A stretch of 64,000 bases of DNA. It comes from Flavobacteriaceae bacterium PS02338 (GTDB lineage: Bacteria; Bacteroidota; Bacteroidia; Sphingobacteriales; Sphingobacteriaceae). Below the pieces are notes generated by a model that had not been told where the DNA came from, did not search any database, and was given only the letters and a program-made list of their open reading frames with translations. The stretch is taken from the NCBI GenBank assembly GCA_029959615.1, contig JASCOD010000013.1, forward strand, positions 62,001 through 126,000. The letters are read 5' to 3'. This document shows positions 50,439 through 59,180 of this stretch, piece by piece. Position numbers and translations under genes: made by a program. Within the stretch, counting starts at the first letter, position 1; every line of letters begins with the position of its first letter.

Positions 50439-50837
50439 ATGAACAGTAAAAAACCAGCAAACGATAAATTGCATGCTAGCGATTTAGGTGAAACCAAAGA
50501 TTTTAACGAGCTTTCTTTCGATAAGGATAAAAATAGCTTTGAATTTGATGTAAAGGGGGAGGAGAAGAACTATGATCATCCATTACCCTACGATACTTCT
50601 GCACCAAATGGAGAAGACAGCATTTCAACTTATGACGAATCTAACCCGTATGTAGGTAATGAATATGATGAGAAAGGGCAGGTTGACGAGCAAATAGAAG
50701 AGAATGGGATGCATATTGATGAAACAGGCGAAAGCGTGTTGTTAGATCCTGCAGATAAGCTATTGGCACAAACAGAAGAAGATTTTAGGGATGATCTGGA
50801 CGAAGAAGGTTACCCAAAAAATGACAGGCCAAGTTAA
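50439..50837 (+). CDS. Acidic, probably disordered protein
   Basis: 132 residues rich in Asp, Glu and Asn without hydrophobic segments. Motifs include HASDLGETKDFNELSFDKD and LLAQTEEDFRDDLDEEGYP. No domain is recognised; it looks like a conserved small cytoplasmic protein of Sphingobacteriaceae. Its stop overlaps the stop of the convergent dnaX gene by four bases. Confidence 0.7.
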   Translation: MNSKKPANDKLHASDLGETKDFNELSFDKDKNSFEFDVKGEEKNYDHPLPYDTSAPNGEDSISTYDESNPYVGNEYDEKGQVDEQIEENGMHIDETGESVLLDPADKLLAQTEEDFRDDLDEEGYPKNDRPS

Positions 50838-52660
50838 GGAAGTAGATCTAGGTTAAAGCGTTTGCGTAATTCTTCTAGCTGCGGATTTTTTTCGACTAGA
50901 TAGGCGTACTTGTCCTTGTTGCTATAAATTCTATTGCTTTGTTTAGGTTCTATCCTTTTGGTAACGATTTGAATGTCGAAGTTTTTGAGTTGCGACCTGA
51001 TAAAGTTAAGCAGCTCTATCTTTTCGTCTTGTAAAGTGCTTTCTAGTGCTATATTCTCAATAGAAACGATAATGTTGTGGCCGTCTATTACTGGTTGATT
51101 GCTGCTCAATAGGGTAAACAAATGTATTTTGTCTTCGCTATTTGCTTTTTGAATACATTGTTGCCAAACCGCCATGAACTGGTCTTGGGTAAAGGCTTGC
51201 TTATCGCTGCCACTCACATATTGCGGACCTTTATCTTCTCCGTCTAAATTATTTCCGCTAGTAAAATCCGTTAACGAAGGAATTAGCGAACCTCCAGAGT
51301 TTTTGGCTAAAGGTTGGATCTTAATTGGAGACGTAGGTGGGGCGCTAACTTTGGGTGCTTCTACTTTTTGGGAAGGGGCTTGCATAGGTTTTGCAGCTAC
51401 TACGGCTGGTTCTTCCTTCTTTGCCATAGGTGCTGGTGCAGCAACTACTGGGCTTTCAGACTTTGTTTCGCTCTGCTCTTTCGGCTTTGCAATTTGCGCT
51501 TGCCCAGAACTAACTAAAGTTTTTTTTTTATCCTGATCTTGGTCAGTTGCTGTGGCGAGTTGAATTACAGATGGAATGTGGCACATTTTGATGAGTGCCA
51601 GCTCAACCTGCAACCGCTGGTTTTTGCTATTCTTGTAATTGAGGTCGCATTGGTTAGCTAAATTCAGTGCTGTTAAAATGAAACCTAAATTAGCGCCATT
51701 ACTTTGTGCCAGGTATTTTTGTTTGATGTTTTCGCTTACCTCTAATAACTGGATGGTCTGATTGTCTTTTCCAACCAGTAGATTTCTAAAGTGTCCGGCT
51801 AAACCATTGATGAAGTTATTGCCATCAAATCCGTTATTCAATATTTCATTGAACAACAGCAAGGTATTGCTTACATCACCACTGGTTAAAAAATCAGTCA
51901 GCTTGAAATAGTAATCGTAATCTAAGATGTTCAGATTGGCAATTACTGCTTTGTAGGTTACATTTCTATTGGTGTAACTCACAATCTGGTCAAACATCGA
52001 AAGCGCATCACGCAAACCGCCATCGGCTTTTTGGGCAATGATATGTAGGCCATCGTTATCGGTAGAGATGCTTTCCCTTTCGGCAATTTTAGCTAAGTGA
52101 CTAGCAATATCATCAACCTGTATCCTGTTAAAATCAAAAATCTGACAACGGGATAAAATGGTCGGTAATATTTTATGCTTCTCTGTAGTGGCTAAAATAA
52201 ATATGGCATAAGATGGCGGCTCTTCCAGTGTTTTCAAAAAAGCATTGAACGCACTGGTAGATAACATGTGAACCTCATCTATGATGTAGATCTTATATTT
52301 TCCAGCTTGTGGCGGTATTCTTACCTGTTCAATCAAGCTTCTGATGTCATCCACAGAGTTGTTAGATGCAGCATCTAACTCATGAAAGTTAAAAGAATGT
52401 CCAGATTGAAATGATTGGCAGCTTTCGCAAGTACCGCAAGCTTCCTGCTCGGGAGTTAAACTGGTACAATTGATGGTTTTGGCTAAGATACGAGCACAGG
52501 TTGTTTTACCCACCCCACGTGGTCCGCAAAATAAGAAGGCTTGAGCCAGCTGGTTGTTCTTAATGGCGTTTTTTAGTGTTCCGGTAATATGCTGCTGACC
52601 AACCACGGTTTCGAACGTGACGGGGCGATATTTACGGGCAGAAACAATAAAATTTTCCAT
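50834..52660 (-). CDS. dnaX: DNA polymerase III subunits gamma and tau
   Basis: 608 residues from ATG 52660 (MENFIVSARKYRP); a GTG two codons upstream is less likely. It is the clamp-loader ATPase of replication. Walker A is GPRGVGKTTCA, a four-Cys zinc module follows (CTSLTPEQEACGTCESC), and the sensor motif is IIDEVHMLS. A Pro/Ala/Lys-rich linker (about 370-455) leads to a tau-like C-terminal domain. No slippery A-run for frameshifted gamma was identified. Confidence 0.95.
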   Translation of the reverse strand: MENFIVSARKYRPVTFETVVGQQHITGTLKNAIKNNQLAQAFLFCGPRGVGKTTCARILAKTINCTSLTPEQEACGTCESCQSFQSGHSFNFHELDAASNNSVDDIRSLIEQVRIPPQAGKYKIYIIDEVHMLSTSAFNAFLKTLEEPPSYAIFILATTEKHKILPTILSRCQIFDFNRIQVDDIASHLAKIAERESISTDNDGLHIIAQKADGGLRDALSMFDQIVSYTNRNVTYKAVIANLNILDYDYYFKLTDFLTSGDVSNTLLLFNEILNNGFDGNNFINGLAGHFRNLLVGKDNQTIQLLEVSENIKQKYLAQSNGANLGFILTALNLANQCDLNYKNSKNQRLQVELALIKMCHIPSVIQLATATDQDQDKKKTLVSSGQAQIAKPKEQSETKSESPVVAAPAPMAKKEEPAVVAAKPMQAPSQKVEAPKVSAPPTSPIKIQPLAKNSGGSLIPSLTDFTSGNNLDGEDKGPQYVSGSDKQAFTQDQFMAVWQQCIQKANSEDKIHLFTLLSSNQPVIDGHNIIVSIENIALESTLQDEKIELLNFIRSQLKNFDIQIVTKRIEPKQSNRIYSNKDKYAYLVEKNPQLEELRKRFNLDLLP

Positions 52661-52729
52661 TGGCACGAAAATAAGGAAATTTTACGGAGTTGAAATGTTG
52701 AATATTGGAATGTGGAAAAGTAGCTGTGA

Positions 52730-52935
52730 TGGTTAACTGTTTAAATTGTTGTAATTGGTTAATTGTTTGCCTGGAAGCTCTACTAACCCCTAGTTCCTAA
52801 TCTCTAACCACTGCTGTATCGGTTAACTGTTTGAATTGTTTTAACTGGTTAATTGTATTATCTGAAAGCCTCGCTATTCACTAACCCCTAACCACTAGCA
52901 CCTAGCCCCTGATTCCTGACTCCTAACCCCTGATC
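52730..52935. repeat. Heptamer-periodic arrays, minus-strand orientation
   Basis: The gap between dnaX and the AraC gene holds runs read on this strand as CTAACCCC, TAGTTCC, TAATCTC and similar 7-bp units, alternating with GGTTAACTGTTT ... AATTGTT blocks. This is the reverse-complement form of the arrays at 54641-54881. Confidence 0.7.
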
Positions 52936-52938
52936 CCT

Positions 52939-53808
52939 CTATATCATCGATTTCAATTCTTTGCGGTATTGCGATGCACTCTTTCCAGTAAATTCCTTAA
53001 AAATTTTATTGAAGTGGCTAAAGTTGTGGAAGCCGCTTTCGTAGCTGATGTTTGCAATGCTGGTTGGTTTTTCTGCTAAAAGCTTGGAGGCATGTACCAC
53101 CCTGTATTCATTTACAAACTTAGTAAAGGTTTTTTTGGTCATTTTTTTAAAATACCTACAAAATGCGGGAACGGTCATGCTGGCCATTTCTGCAATTTGA
53201 TCTAAACTGATTTCTTCTGTAAAATGATCCTTTACGTAGTTAAATACCATATTGATCCTGTCGTTGTCTTGCGCCTGCATTTCTAGAGAGAAGTTTTGGG
53301 CATTTAGCAGTTTGTAATCAGAGGCCTGTTCTAGTTCTCTTAATACGCCCAACAAAGCAAGTAGTTTCTCAAAGGGCCATAAGTTGTTCATCTTTTCTAA
53401 CACTGTTCCAACCAATTTCATGGTATCTTTACCGAAGGCGATGCCGTATTTTGCTTTCTCAAATAAGTTAGCGATGCCTTTAGTTTCTTTAAGGGTTAGG
53501 AAATCGGTACCCAGAAAATCGGGCTTCATTTGAATAACCACTTCATTGGTATTGCCTGTGGTTTCGTCAGTAAAGCCACAATGTGGCAAATTGCTACCAA
53601 TTAAAATCAGGTCTCCATCGGTGTAGTAGGAAATATGACTGCCTATCTGTCTTTTTCCGGAACCGCCGTTGACGAACACCATTTCAATTTCTGGATGGTA
53701 ATGCCAAACATGGGCATTGTTGTTGGTGTTCTGAAGGTATTTAGAATAGTAGAATGAGCTCCCAAAGGAAGGCTCTACGATCTCAAAGCTAGGTTTTATC
53801 TTTTTCAT
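52939..53808 (-). CDS. AraC-family transcriptional regulator
   Basis: 289 residues. The N-terminal cupin-like sensor domain (about 20-135; HYHPEIEMVFVNGG, HCGF) is followed by a C-terminal double helix-turn-helix (about 190-285): EEISLDQIAEMASMTVPAFC and the signature ISYESGFHNFSHFNKIFKE. It probably responds to a small sugar-type ligand and controls neighbouring or remote genes. It is divergent from the small exported protein gene. Confidence 0.9.
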   Translation of the reverse strand: MKKIKPSFEIVEPSFGSSFYYSKYLQNTNNNAHVWHYHPEIEMVFVNGGSGKRQIGSHISYYTDGDLILIGSNLPHCGFTDETTGNTNEVVIQMKPDFLGTDFLTLKETKGIANLFEKAKYGIAFGKDTMKLVGTVLEKMNNLWPFEKLLALLGVLRELEQASDYKLLNAQNFSLEMQAQDNDRINMVFNYVKDHFTEEISLDQIAEMASMTVPAFCRYFKKMTKKTFTKFVNEYRVVHASKLLAEKPTSIANISYESGFHNFSHFNKIFKEFTGKSASQYRKELKSMI

Positions 53809-53934
53809 ATTGATTATGCTAAATTAATCAAAAAATATGTGTTTTTATCATGATTTGTTGTTTGTTGCATTTTTGTTGTTAAAATAGCATATTTATTAGT
53901 GAATTTGGAATATAAAAGCGAGGCGCTTGTGCAT

Positions 53935-53942
53935 TAATTTTG
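53935..53942 (+). promoter_or_regulatory. -7 box of the exported protein gene
   Basis: TAATTTTG is an exact TAnnTTTG match, 39 bases before the ATG at 53982. Confidence 0.5.
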
Positions 53943-53981
53943 TTCTTGTTAAATAAGTATTAACATTTAAGGCAAATCACA

Positions 53982-54572
53982 ATGAGAAAGTTATTCAATT
54001 TTAGTTTAGTTATCCTTACCATGTTTGTGGCAAATATTGCCAAAGCTGATGATATGGATTTTTTGGTTAAAGTGGCCAAAGAAAATAGCAAATGGGTAAG
54101 CTTTATTACTAGCGATGCAAAGGAATTTGAGGTAACATTATATACTGCTGACGAACAGGTTATTTACGAACAACGTGTTAAAACTGTTGGCAATAAGTTT
54201 CAGACTTACGATTTAAGTGCGCTTCCAAAAGGAGCTTATAAATTCACTATGGAATCGGACTCGAAATTGGTTACCTATCAGATCAATATCACCGAAGGTA
54301 GCGCAGTGCTTTCTTCGCCAACTGTTACAGTAATTAAAAGACCAGTTTTTGTTAGGGAAAATGACATGTTGACCTTGAATTTAAATGGAGCTTGCACTGG
54401 TGAAATAGGGGTGGAGATCTATAATGAATTCAACGAAAAAATTCACGATGACGTTTACAGCAACAACGCTAAAGTGGTTAAGAAATTTGATGTAAGCAAA
54501 ACCATTTGGAAAGAATTAACATTTGTAATTAAATCAGCCGGCCAAGAGTTTTCGGAAACGATTAAGCTTTAA
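53982..54572 (+). CDS. Exported beta-sandwich protein, function unknown
   Basis: 196 residues with a signal peptide ending at about residue 22 (NIAKA). The rest is rich in beta-strands in two Ig-like halves (FEVTLYTADEQVIYEQRV ... GAYKFTM and GEIGVEIYNEFNEKIHD). It resembles small T9SS-associated or DUF3244-like proteins but lacks a clear C-terminal sorting tail. It has its own promoter and terminator. Confidence 0.7.
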   Translation: MRKLFNFSLVILTMFVANIAKADDMDFLVKVAKENSKWVSFITSDAKEFEVTLYTADEQVIYEQRVKTVGNKFQTYDLSALPKGAYKFTMESDSKLVTYQINITEGSAVLSSPTVTVIKRPVFVRENDMLTLNLNGACTGEIGVEIYNEFNEKIHDDVYSNNAKVVKKFDVSKTIWKELTFVIKSAGQEFSETIKL

Positions 54573-54591
54573 GCTTAGGTTGTAATAGAGA

Positions 54592-54638
54592 GGAAAGAAG
54601 CCGGCTTGTCAGTGATGATGAGGCGGCTTTCTTTTTTT
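54592..54638 (+). terminator. Intrinsic terminator after the exported protein gene
   Basis: A GAAAGAAGCCG arm pairs imperfectly with CGGCTTTCTTT around a 17-20-nt loop, followed by a T-run to 54638. Confidence 0.6.
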
Positions 54639-54640
54639 AG

Positions 54641-54881
54641 GGGTCAGGGGCTAGGAACTAGGGATCAGGTGTCAGGGGTTAGGAGTTAGCAAAGCTTCCA
54701 GATGAACAATTAACCGGTTACAACGATTTAAACAGTTAACCGATACAGCAGTGATTAGGGATCAGTGGCTAGGAACTAGTAGTTAGTGATCAGGTGTCAG
54801 GTGTCAGGAGTTAGCAAAGCTTCCAGATGAACAATTAACCAATTAAAACAGTTAACCGATACAGCAGTGGTTAGGAGTTAG
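54641..54881 (+). repeat. Heptamer-periodic arrays (GRNNYAG units)
   Basis: Seven contiguous 7-bp units ending in YAG run from 54641 to 54689, nine from 54752 to 54814 and two or three from about 54868. They are separated by two similar spacers (CAAAGCTTCCAGATGAACAA ... ACAGTTAACCGATACAGCAG type). Units vary in the first four bases but keep the period exactly. No coding frame is maintained. Confidence 0.8.
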
Positions 54882-54889
54882 GGGTTTTC

Positions 54890-55010
54890 ATGTGTCGTTC
54901 TTGTGTGATTCATGTACCATTCATGTGTTGTTGATGTGCCATGGATGTGTGATTCATGTGTTAACCTTGTGTGTAGGCGGTGTGTAGATGGCTCCTAGCC
55001 TGTGTGAAGG
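54890..55010 (+). repeat. 11-bp-periodic array 1 (RTGTGY units)
   Basis: Eleven contiguous 11-bp units from 54890 to 55010. Nine clearly share a TGTGT-like core near the start of the unit (for example ATGTGTCGTTC, TTGTGTGATTC, ATGTGTTGTTG). The period is exact while the last five bases vary. Confidence 0.8.
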
Positions 55011-55100
55011 GAATAGTTTTAAATTGAACCTATGGTTGGTGTTATCACAACAGGTGTTCGGTAGATTTGAAGTTAAGAAGGTTCGAAACCTAATTGTTTG

Positions 55101-56145
55101 TTGGCGGGGACGCCAACAAATGAAGCGCTTACGTTGGCGTCCCCGCCAACGTGTATGTTTGCCATGGTAGATTGCTGCTCCGATAGAATTTTGGTACAGG
55201 TAGCAATGACGCATCCATTTTCCGTCATTGCGAGGAGAGTAATGACAGCCTGCTCCGAATATCGGAGTGGCAATCTATCATGCTAAAACTACAATTTGTA
55301 TCTTCAGGACAGTTATCTTGATTATCAGCATTTGATTCCTCTTTTAAATGAACAGACTGACTTCGGTAATTATTGGTTATCGTATTTAAACAAATTAGGT
55401 TTTAATTGTTTGTTGGTGGGGAGGCCAACAAATGAAGTGCCTATGTTCGCGTCCCCACCAACGTGTATGTTTGCTATAGCAGATTGCTACTCTGATAGAA
55501 TTTTGGTACAGGTAGCAATGACGCATCCATTTTCCGTCATTGCGAGGAGAGTAACGACAGCCTGCTCCGAATATCGGAGTGGCAATCTATCATGCTAAAA
55601 CTACAATCTGTATCTTCAGGACAGTTATCTTGATTACCAGCATTTGATTCCTCTTTTAAATGAACAGACTGAGTTTGGCAGTTTTTGGTTATCGTATTTA
55701 AACAAATTAGGTTTTAATTGTTTGTTGGCGGGGACGCCAACAAATGAAGCGCTTACGTTGGCGTCCCCGCCAACGTGTATGTTTGCTATAGCAGATTGCT
55801 ACTCTGATAGAATTTCGGTACAGGTAGCAATGACGCATCCATTTTCCGTCATTGCGAGGAGAGTAACGACAGCCTGCTCCGAATATCGGAGTGGCAATCT
55901 ATCATGCTAAAACTACAATTTGTATCTTCAGGACAGTTATCGTGATTACCAGCATTTGATTCCTCTTTAAATGAACAGACTGAGTTTGGCAGTTTTTGGT
56001 TATCGTATTTAAACAAATTAGGTTTTAATTGTTTGTTGGCGGGGACGCCAACAAATGAAGCGCTTACGTTGGCATCCCCGCCAACGTGTATGTTTGCCAT
56101 GGTAGATTGCTACTGTGATAGAATTTTGGTACAGGTAGCATGACG
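55101..56145. repeat. 312-bp tandem repeat, three and a third copies
   Basis: Equivalent points fall at 55101, 55413, 55725 and 56036 (periods 312, 312, 311). Each unit contains a perfect or near-perfect 17-bp inverted repeat (TTGGCGGGGACGCCAAC with GTTGGCGTCCCCGCCAA), a GCAATGACG/CGTCATTGC hairpin, a CTCCGA/TCGGAG palindrome and an AGATTGC ... GCAATCT outer pair. Because 312 is divisible by three, reading frames stay open across units, but the frames look incidental. Confidence 0.9.
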
Positions 56146-56162
56146 GAAATCCTTTTTAGTAG

Positions 56163-56261
56163 TAGTCAGGGATCAGGGGACAGGGGTTAGTGGCTAGTAA
56201 GACTTCCAGATAAACAATTAACCAATACGGCAGTGGTCAGGAATCAGGAGCTAGGGGTTAG
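56163..56261 (+). repeat. Heptamer-periodic arrays, second cluster
   Basis: Five 7-bp units ending in AG at 56163-56197 and four at 56234-56261, separated by a spacer with the same AACAATTAACC and CAGTGG segments as the first cluster. Confidence 0.75.
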
Positions 56262-56354
56262 TAAGACTTCTAGAAAACAGTTAACCATTACAACCTAATC
56301 TTCTAACGACTTTGTTTTAGCTAGGGCTGGAGACTGGTCCATACCTGATTCATA

Positions 56355-56519
56355 TCTGTATCGTATTCGCTTCGCCTTTTGCTCGTCCCGGCATCGGGAA
56401 AAACACGAACAATTCTCGACGGTTTCCCGAAGCTTTCCCGAACACTTCCCGAAGCAGACACGATGCTTTCCCGAAGAAGAGTCGAAGAAACCCCGAACAA
56501 GAGTCGAACAATTCCCGAA
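56355..56519 (+). repeat. 11-bp-periodic array 2 (CGAA units)
   Basis: Fifteen contiguous 11-bp units; almost all have CG at positions 8-9 and most end CCCGAA or TCGAA (GGTTTCCCGAA, GCTTTCCCGAA, CACTTCCCGAA, GAAGAGTCGAA). The core is unrelated to the RTGTGY array but the period is the same. Confidence 0.8.
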
Positions 56520-56539
56520 GAAAATAGGCTTTGCCCAGG

Positions 56540-56935
56540 CCGATCTTTTAAAGGAAATACCTGCTATGGCATTAAGATCCTTCCGAGAAGTCGGAATAGA
56601 CTGTATCGAGTACGGGATAAATACCCTCTCTACTCTCCCTTTGGGAGAGAATTGCAAGTATCACAAACGCTCTAGCTTTGGGAGAACCGTAATGAAGCGG
56701 CGCTCATTGATACTTTTTTTAAAAAAAAATATAGATCTATCAGTAGATGCCCAACGGGCAGAGAGGGGTTGTTTATAATTTTTAATAATCGAACTTAGGT
56801 ATTAAGTTTTTTATGCAAAAGTATTTGTTTTGCCAAAGCGAATTTCTAACTTAGCTACGGCCATTCTGCATGGTGTGGCCGAACCAAACAATGCTTAGGA
56901 TAACTCCTTTGCCACAACTATTTTAACGCTCAAAT
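56540..56935. other. Right end of the repeat island and leader of the OM-protein operon
   Basis: About 400 bases. CTCTCCC-TTT-GGGAGAG forms a hairpin near 56635-56651, and CGGCCA ... TGGCCG forms another near 56859-56882. The region just before the ATG at 56936 has no consensus -7 box. No gene was seen. Confidence 0.5.
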
Positions 56936-59179
56936 ATGAATGCTCTCTTCCGATTAGGAGTTAGTGCCTTTATGGTGCTGCTTGCCTGTGGTACTACAGT
57001 AGCGCAGCAATCTACTGATGTGAAGCTACCCGATAGCATTGGTAAGGTTATCAAGAGCAAATATCAACATCTAGATCAGTCAGTTAATGCCAATAAAAGC
57101 AAATTAGCTTCTTTAAAGCCTTCTTTCCTTTCTGATTCTCTTCAACGGTCTTCTTTAGTAAATTTTTCTGGCCTGGCTGTGGGTACTGGTATGCAGCGTA
57201 TAGGGAATGATTACCGAGCTACTTATAGCTTGGAGGGGCAAATGACTATCTTCCGCATGCCTATTCAGCTACAGTTCAGTAACCAACAAAGCCGTAATTT
57301 GCTTAACAATCCACTGCAGGGCAATCTTTTTAAGATGGGTTTCGATAGGCAGTCGCTGTTAAAATCTATGGTGCCTGAATTGGACAATTATCAATCGCTT
57401 AAGCAAAATGTTTTTGGCGGCAAGGAAGCTTCTACTGTTCTTCGTGAGCAGCTGATGACGGAAATTAAAAAGGGAGGATTGAGCCAACAAGAAAAGTTTG
57501 CAGGGCTGCATACTTACCTTAACCAATACGGAAATGTGGAGGAACTTTTGAAGCTTGACGATGCTGCACTTCGTGAAAAAATGGGCGTGCTGTTGTCGAA
57601 ACAAAAAAACAATGCTACAAAGAAAGGTGACTCTTTATTAAAAGGGCAAGAATTTAAGGATAAGGAACTGTTGGATAGTCTTAGCCAACGAGTTTTAAGC
57701 ATGAAACAGCAATTAGATGCTCACGGAGTTGTGCCAGAGCGTTTATCGGCTATTGAAAACCAGTTGAACAAAGGCTCGGATCTTAAGGGCTATATCTCCA
57801 AGTATCAAGCTAATGACCTGGGGTCAAAGGGATGGCAGGGTCTGCTCAACCGTTTAAATGACGTAGAGATGGGCAGTTTTGGTGAGCAGCTTCCAGGAAG
57901 TTTCATGAATAAAGATCTCTTTTTACAGGGTGGGTCTGTAGGCTTGCAAACTCGTAAGGGTGTGTTGCAATTAGGGCTTGCCGCTAGTCAGGATATTGGT
58001 TTTGCTAAAGATGCAGGCTTTACCCATTCTAATTTTAACGTTTCTAAGTGGGTTACTTTTGTGAGTATCCCTGTAATAGGTAATGGTTATGCCAAATCTA
58101 GGATCAGTTGGACGGGAAGCTTGGAGAAGCAATCTTATCATTTAAATGCGTTTGGCGGGGTGAGTCCGAGATCTGGATCGGCGCTAACTTTGAGCCAGGA
58201 GCTGGGCTCCGAAAAAATGGGCAAGTTCACTTTTGAACTTTCTAAATCGGCTATGGCTTTTCGTAATGTAGGTCAAATTGGATCGGAGCATCTCTTGTTA
58301 GAGCGTAATAGCTTTGGCAATTATTTTAGGGACGATCTGTTTGAAACGATGGCCTTTGGTGTAAAATACGACCTGAGCGACCAAAAGTCGAGGCTGAATA
58401 CCAATCTGTTTTTTAACTATTCGGGAATAGGTTTTCAAAATCCGGCGCAACAAGGTTTCGGAAATATGGGGCTGCGGATGGGCGGTGCTGTGAAAAAAGG
58501 CTTTCTGAAAAATAAGGTGGTGCTCAATTTTAGGGGCGACTTGAAAAACACACCAGTGAGCGGCACTACCGATGCACATTGGCAAAATCATAACCTCAAT
58601 TTTGAAGCGCGTTTTAGGTTGACTAAAAAGTTTAATTTTTCGGTGAAATACATGGATAATGGGGTGCAGAAGAGTGGTGAGCAAACGCAAGCTGTTTACG
58701 GTTCTAAAAAGTACCAGTTTGATGTCAGTAGCAGTTACCGCTTGTTCAAGAAATCTGGCTTTAGCCATCTGGTGGTAGGGCTACAGGATATGAATAACCC
58801 TATCGCACAATCTAGCAGCCAGTTTTTAACCAGTATTTATACCCAAAGTTTGTCCTTAGGCACGGTTACCTTAATGGGCAACGTGTTCTTTAATAAAGAA
58901 CTGGGGCAGCAAAACTTACTTGGCGATTTACTTAATGCAGATGCTGCGGTTCAGTACCAACTCTTGGAGAAAATTTCTGCCTCTACTGGCGCTACCTACC
59001 TTGACAATACCGGCCAGGCCAGACAGCTGGGCATTAAGCAGAACCTACAGTTTACCGCTTGGAAAAACTTTGAGGTAAACCTGTATGCAGATGTGAGAAA
59101 GAATATGATTACTCCACTATATCCTGAATTATTTGCCAATAATAGGGCCGAAGTTTCACTTAAATACTATCTAAGGTAA
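56936..59179 (+). CDS. Outer-membrane beta-barrel-like protein with helical insert
   Basis: 747 residues. Signal peptide about 1-23 (ending TVAQ). Residues about 30-90 and 140-310 are helical and charged, with coiled-coil character (LSQRVLSMKQQLDAHG). From about 330 the sequence alternates in barrel style and ends in SLKYYLR. No POTRA domain or TonB plug is seen. It opens a four-gene operon with a lipoprotein and a giant YD/RHS-type protein, so a role in surface display or export of the giant protein is plausible but unproven. Confidence 0.65.
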   Translation: MNALFRLGVSAFMVLLACGTTVAQQSTDVKLPDSIGKVIKSKYQHLDQSVNANKSKLASLKPSFLSDSLQRSSLVNFSGLAVGTGMQRIGNDYRATYSLEGQMTIFRMPIQLQFSNQQSRNLLNNPLQGNLFKMGFDRQSLLKSMVPELDNYQSLKQNVFGGKEASTVLREQLMTEIKKGGLSQQEKFAGLHTYLNQYGNVEELLKLDDAALREKMGVLLSKQKNNATKKGDSLLKGQEFKDKELLDSLSQRVLSMKQQLDAHGVVPERLSAIENQLNKGSDLKGYISKYQANDLGSKGWQGLLNRLNDVEMGSFGEQLPGSFMNKDLFLQGGSVGLQTRKGVLQLGLAASQDIGFAKDAGFTHSNFNVSKWVTFVSIPVIGNGYAKSRISWTGSLEKQSYHLNAFGGVSPRSGSALTLSQELGSEKMGKFTFELSKSAMAFRNVGQIGSEHLLLERNSFGNYFRDDLFETMAFGVKYDLSDQKSRLNTNLFFNYSGIGFQNPAQQGFGNMGLRMGGAVKKGFLKNKVVLNFRGDLKNTPVSGTTDAHWQNHNLNFEARFRLTKKFNFSVKYMDNGVQKSGEQTQAVYGSKKYQFDVSSSYRLFKKSGFSHLVVGLQDMNNPIAQSSSQFLTSIYTQSLSLGTVTLMGNVFFNKELGQQNLLGDLLNADAAVQYQLLEKISASTGATYLDNTGQARQLGIKQNLQFTAWKNFEVNLYADVRKNMITPLYPELFANNRAEVSLKYYLR

Positions 59180-59180
59180 T

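Noticed and set aside
55296..55910. Two open frames (55296-55598 and 55644-55910) encoding similar proteins in the repeat island
   Set aside because: They are translations of the 312-bp repeat; the unit length is divisible by three so frames stay open by chance, and most of the peptide comes from palindromic repeat sequence.
55101..56145. Possible CRISPR array
   Set aside because: Units are 312 bp and tandem without unique spacers, and no cas genes are present.
56379..56675. 98-residue frame over the second 11-bp array
   Set aside because: It is translated from the CGAA repeat array; the 11-bp period shifts frame every unit and no domain is visible.
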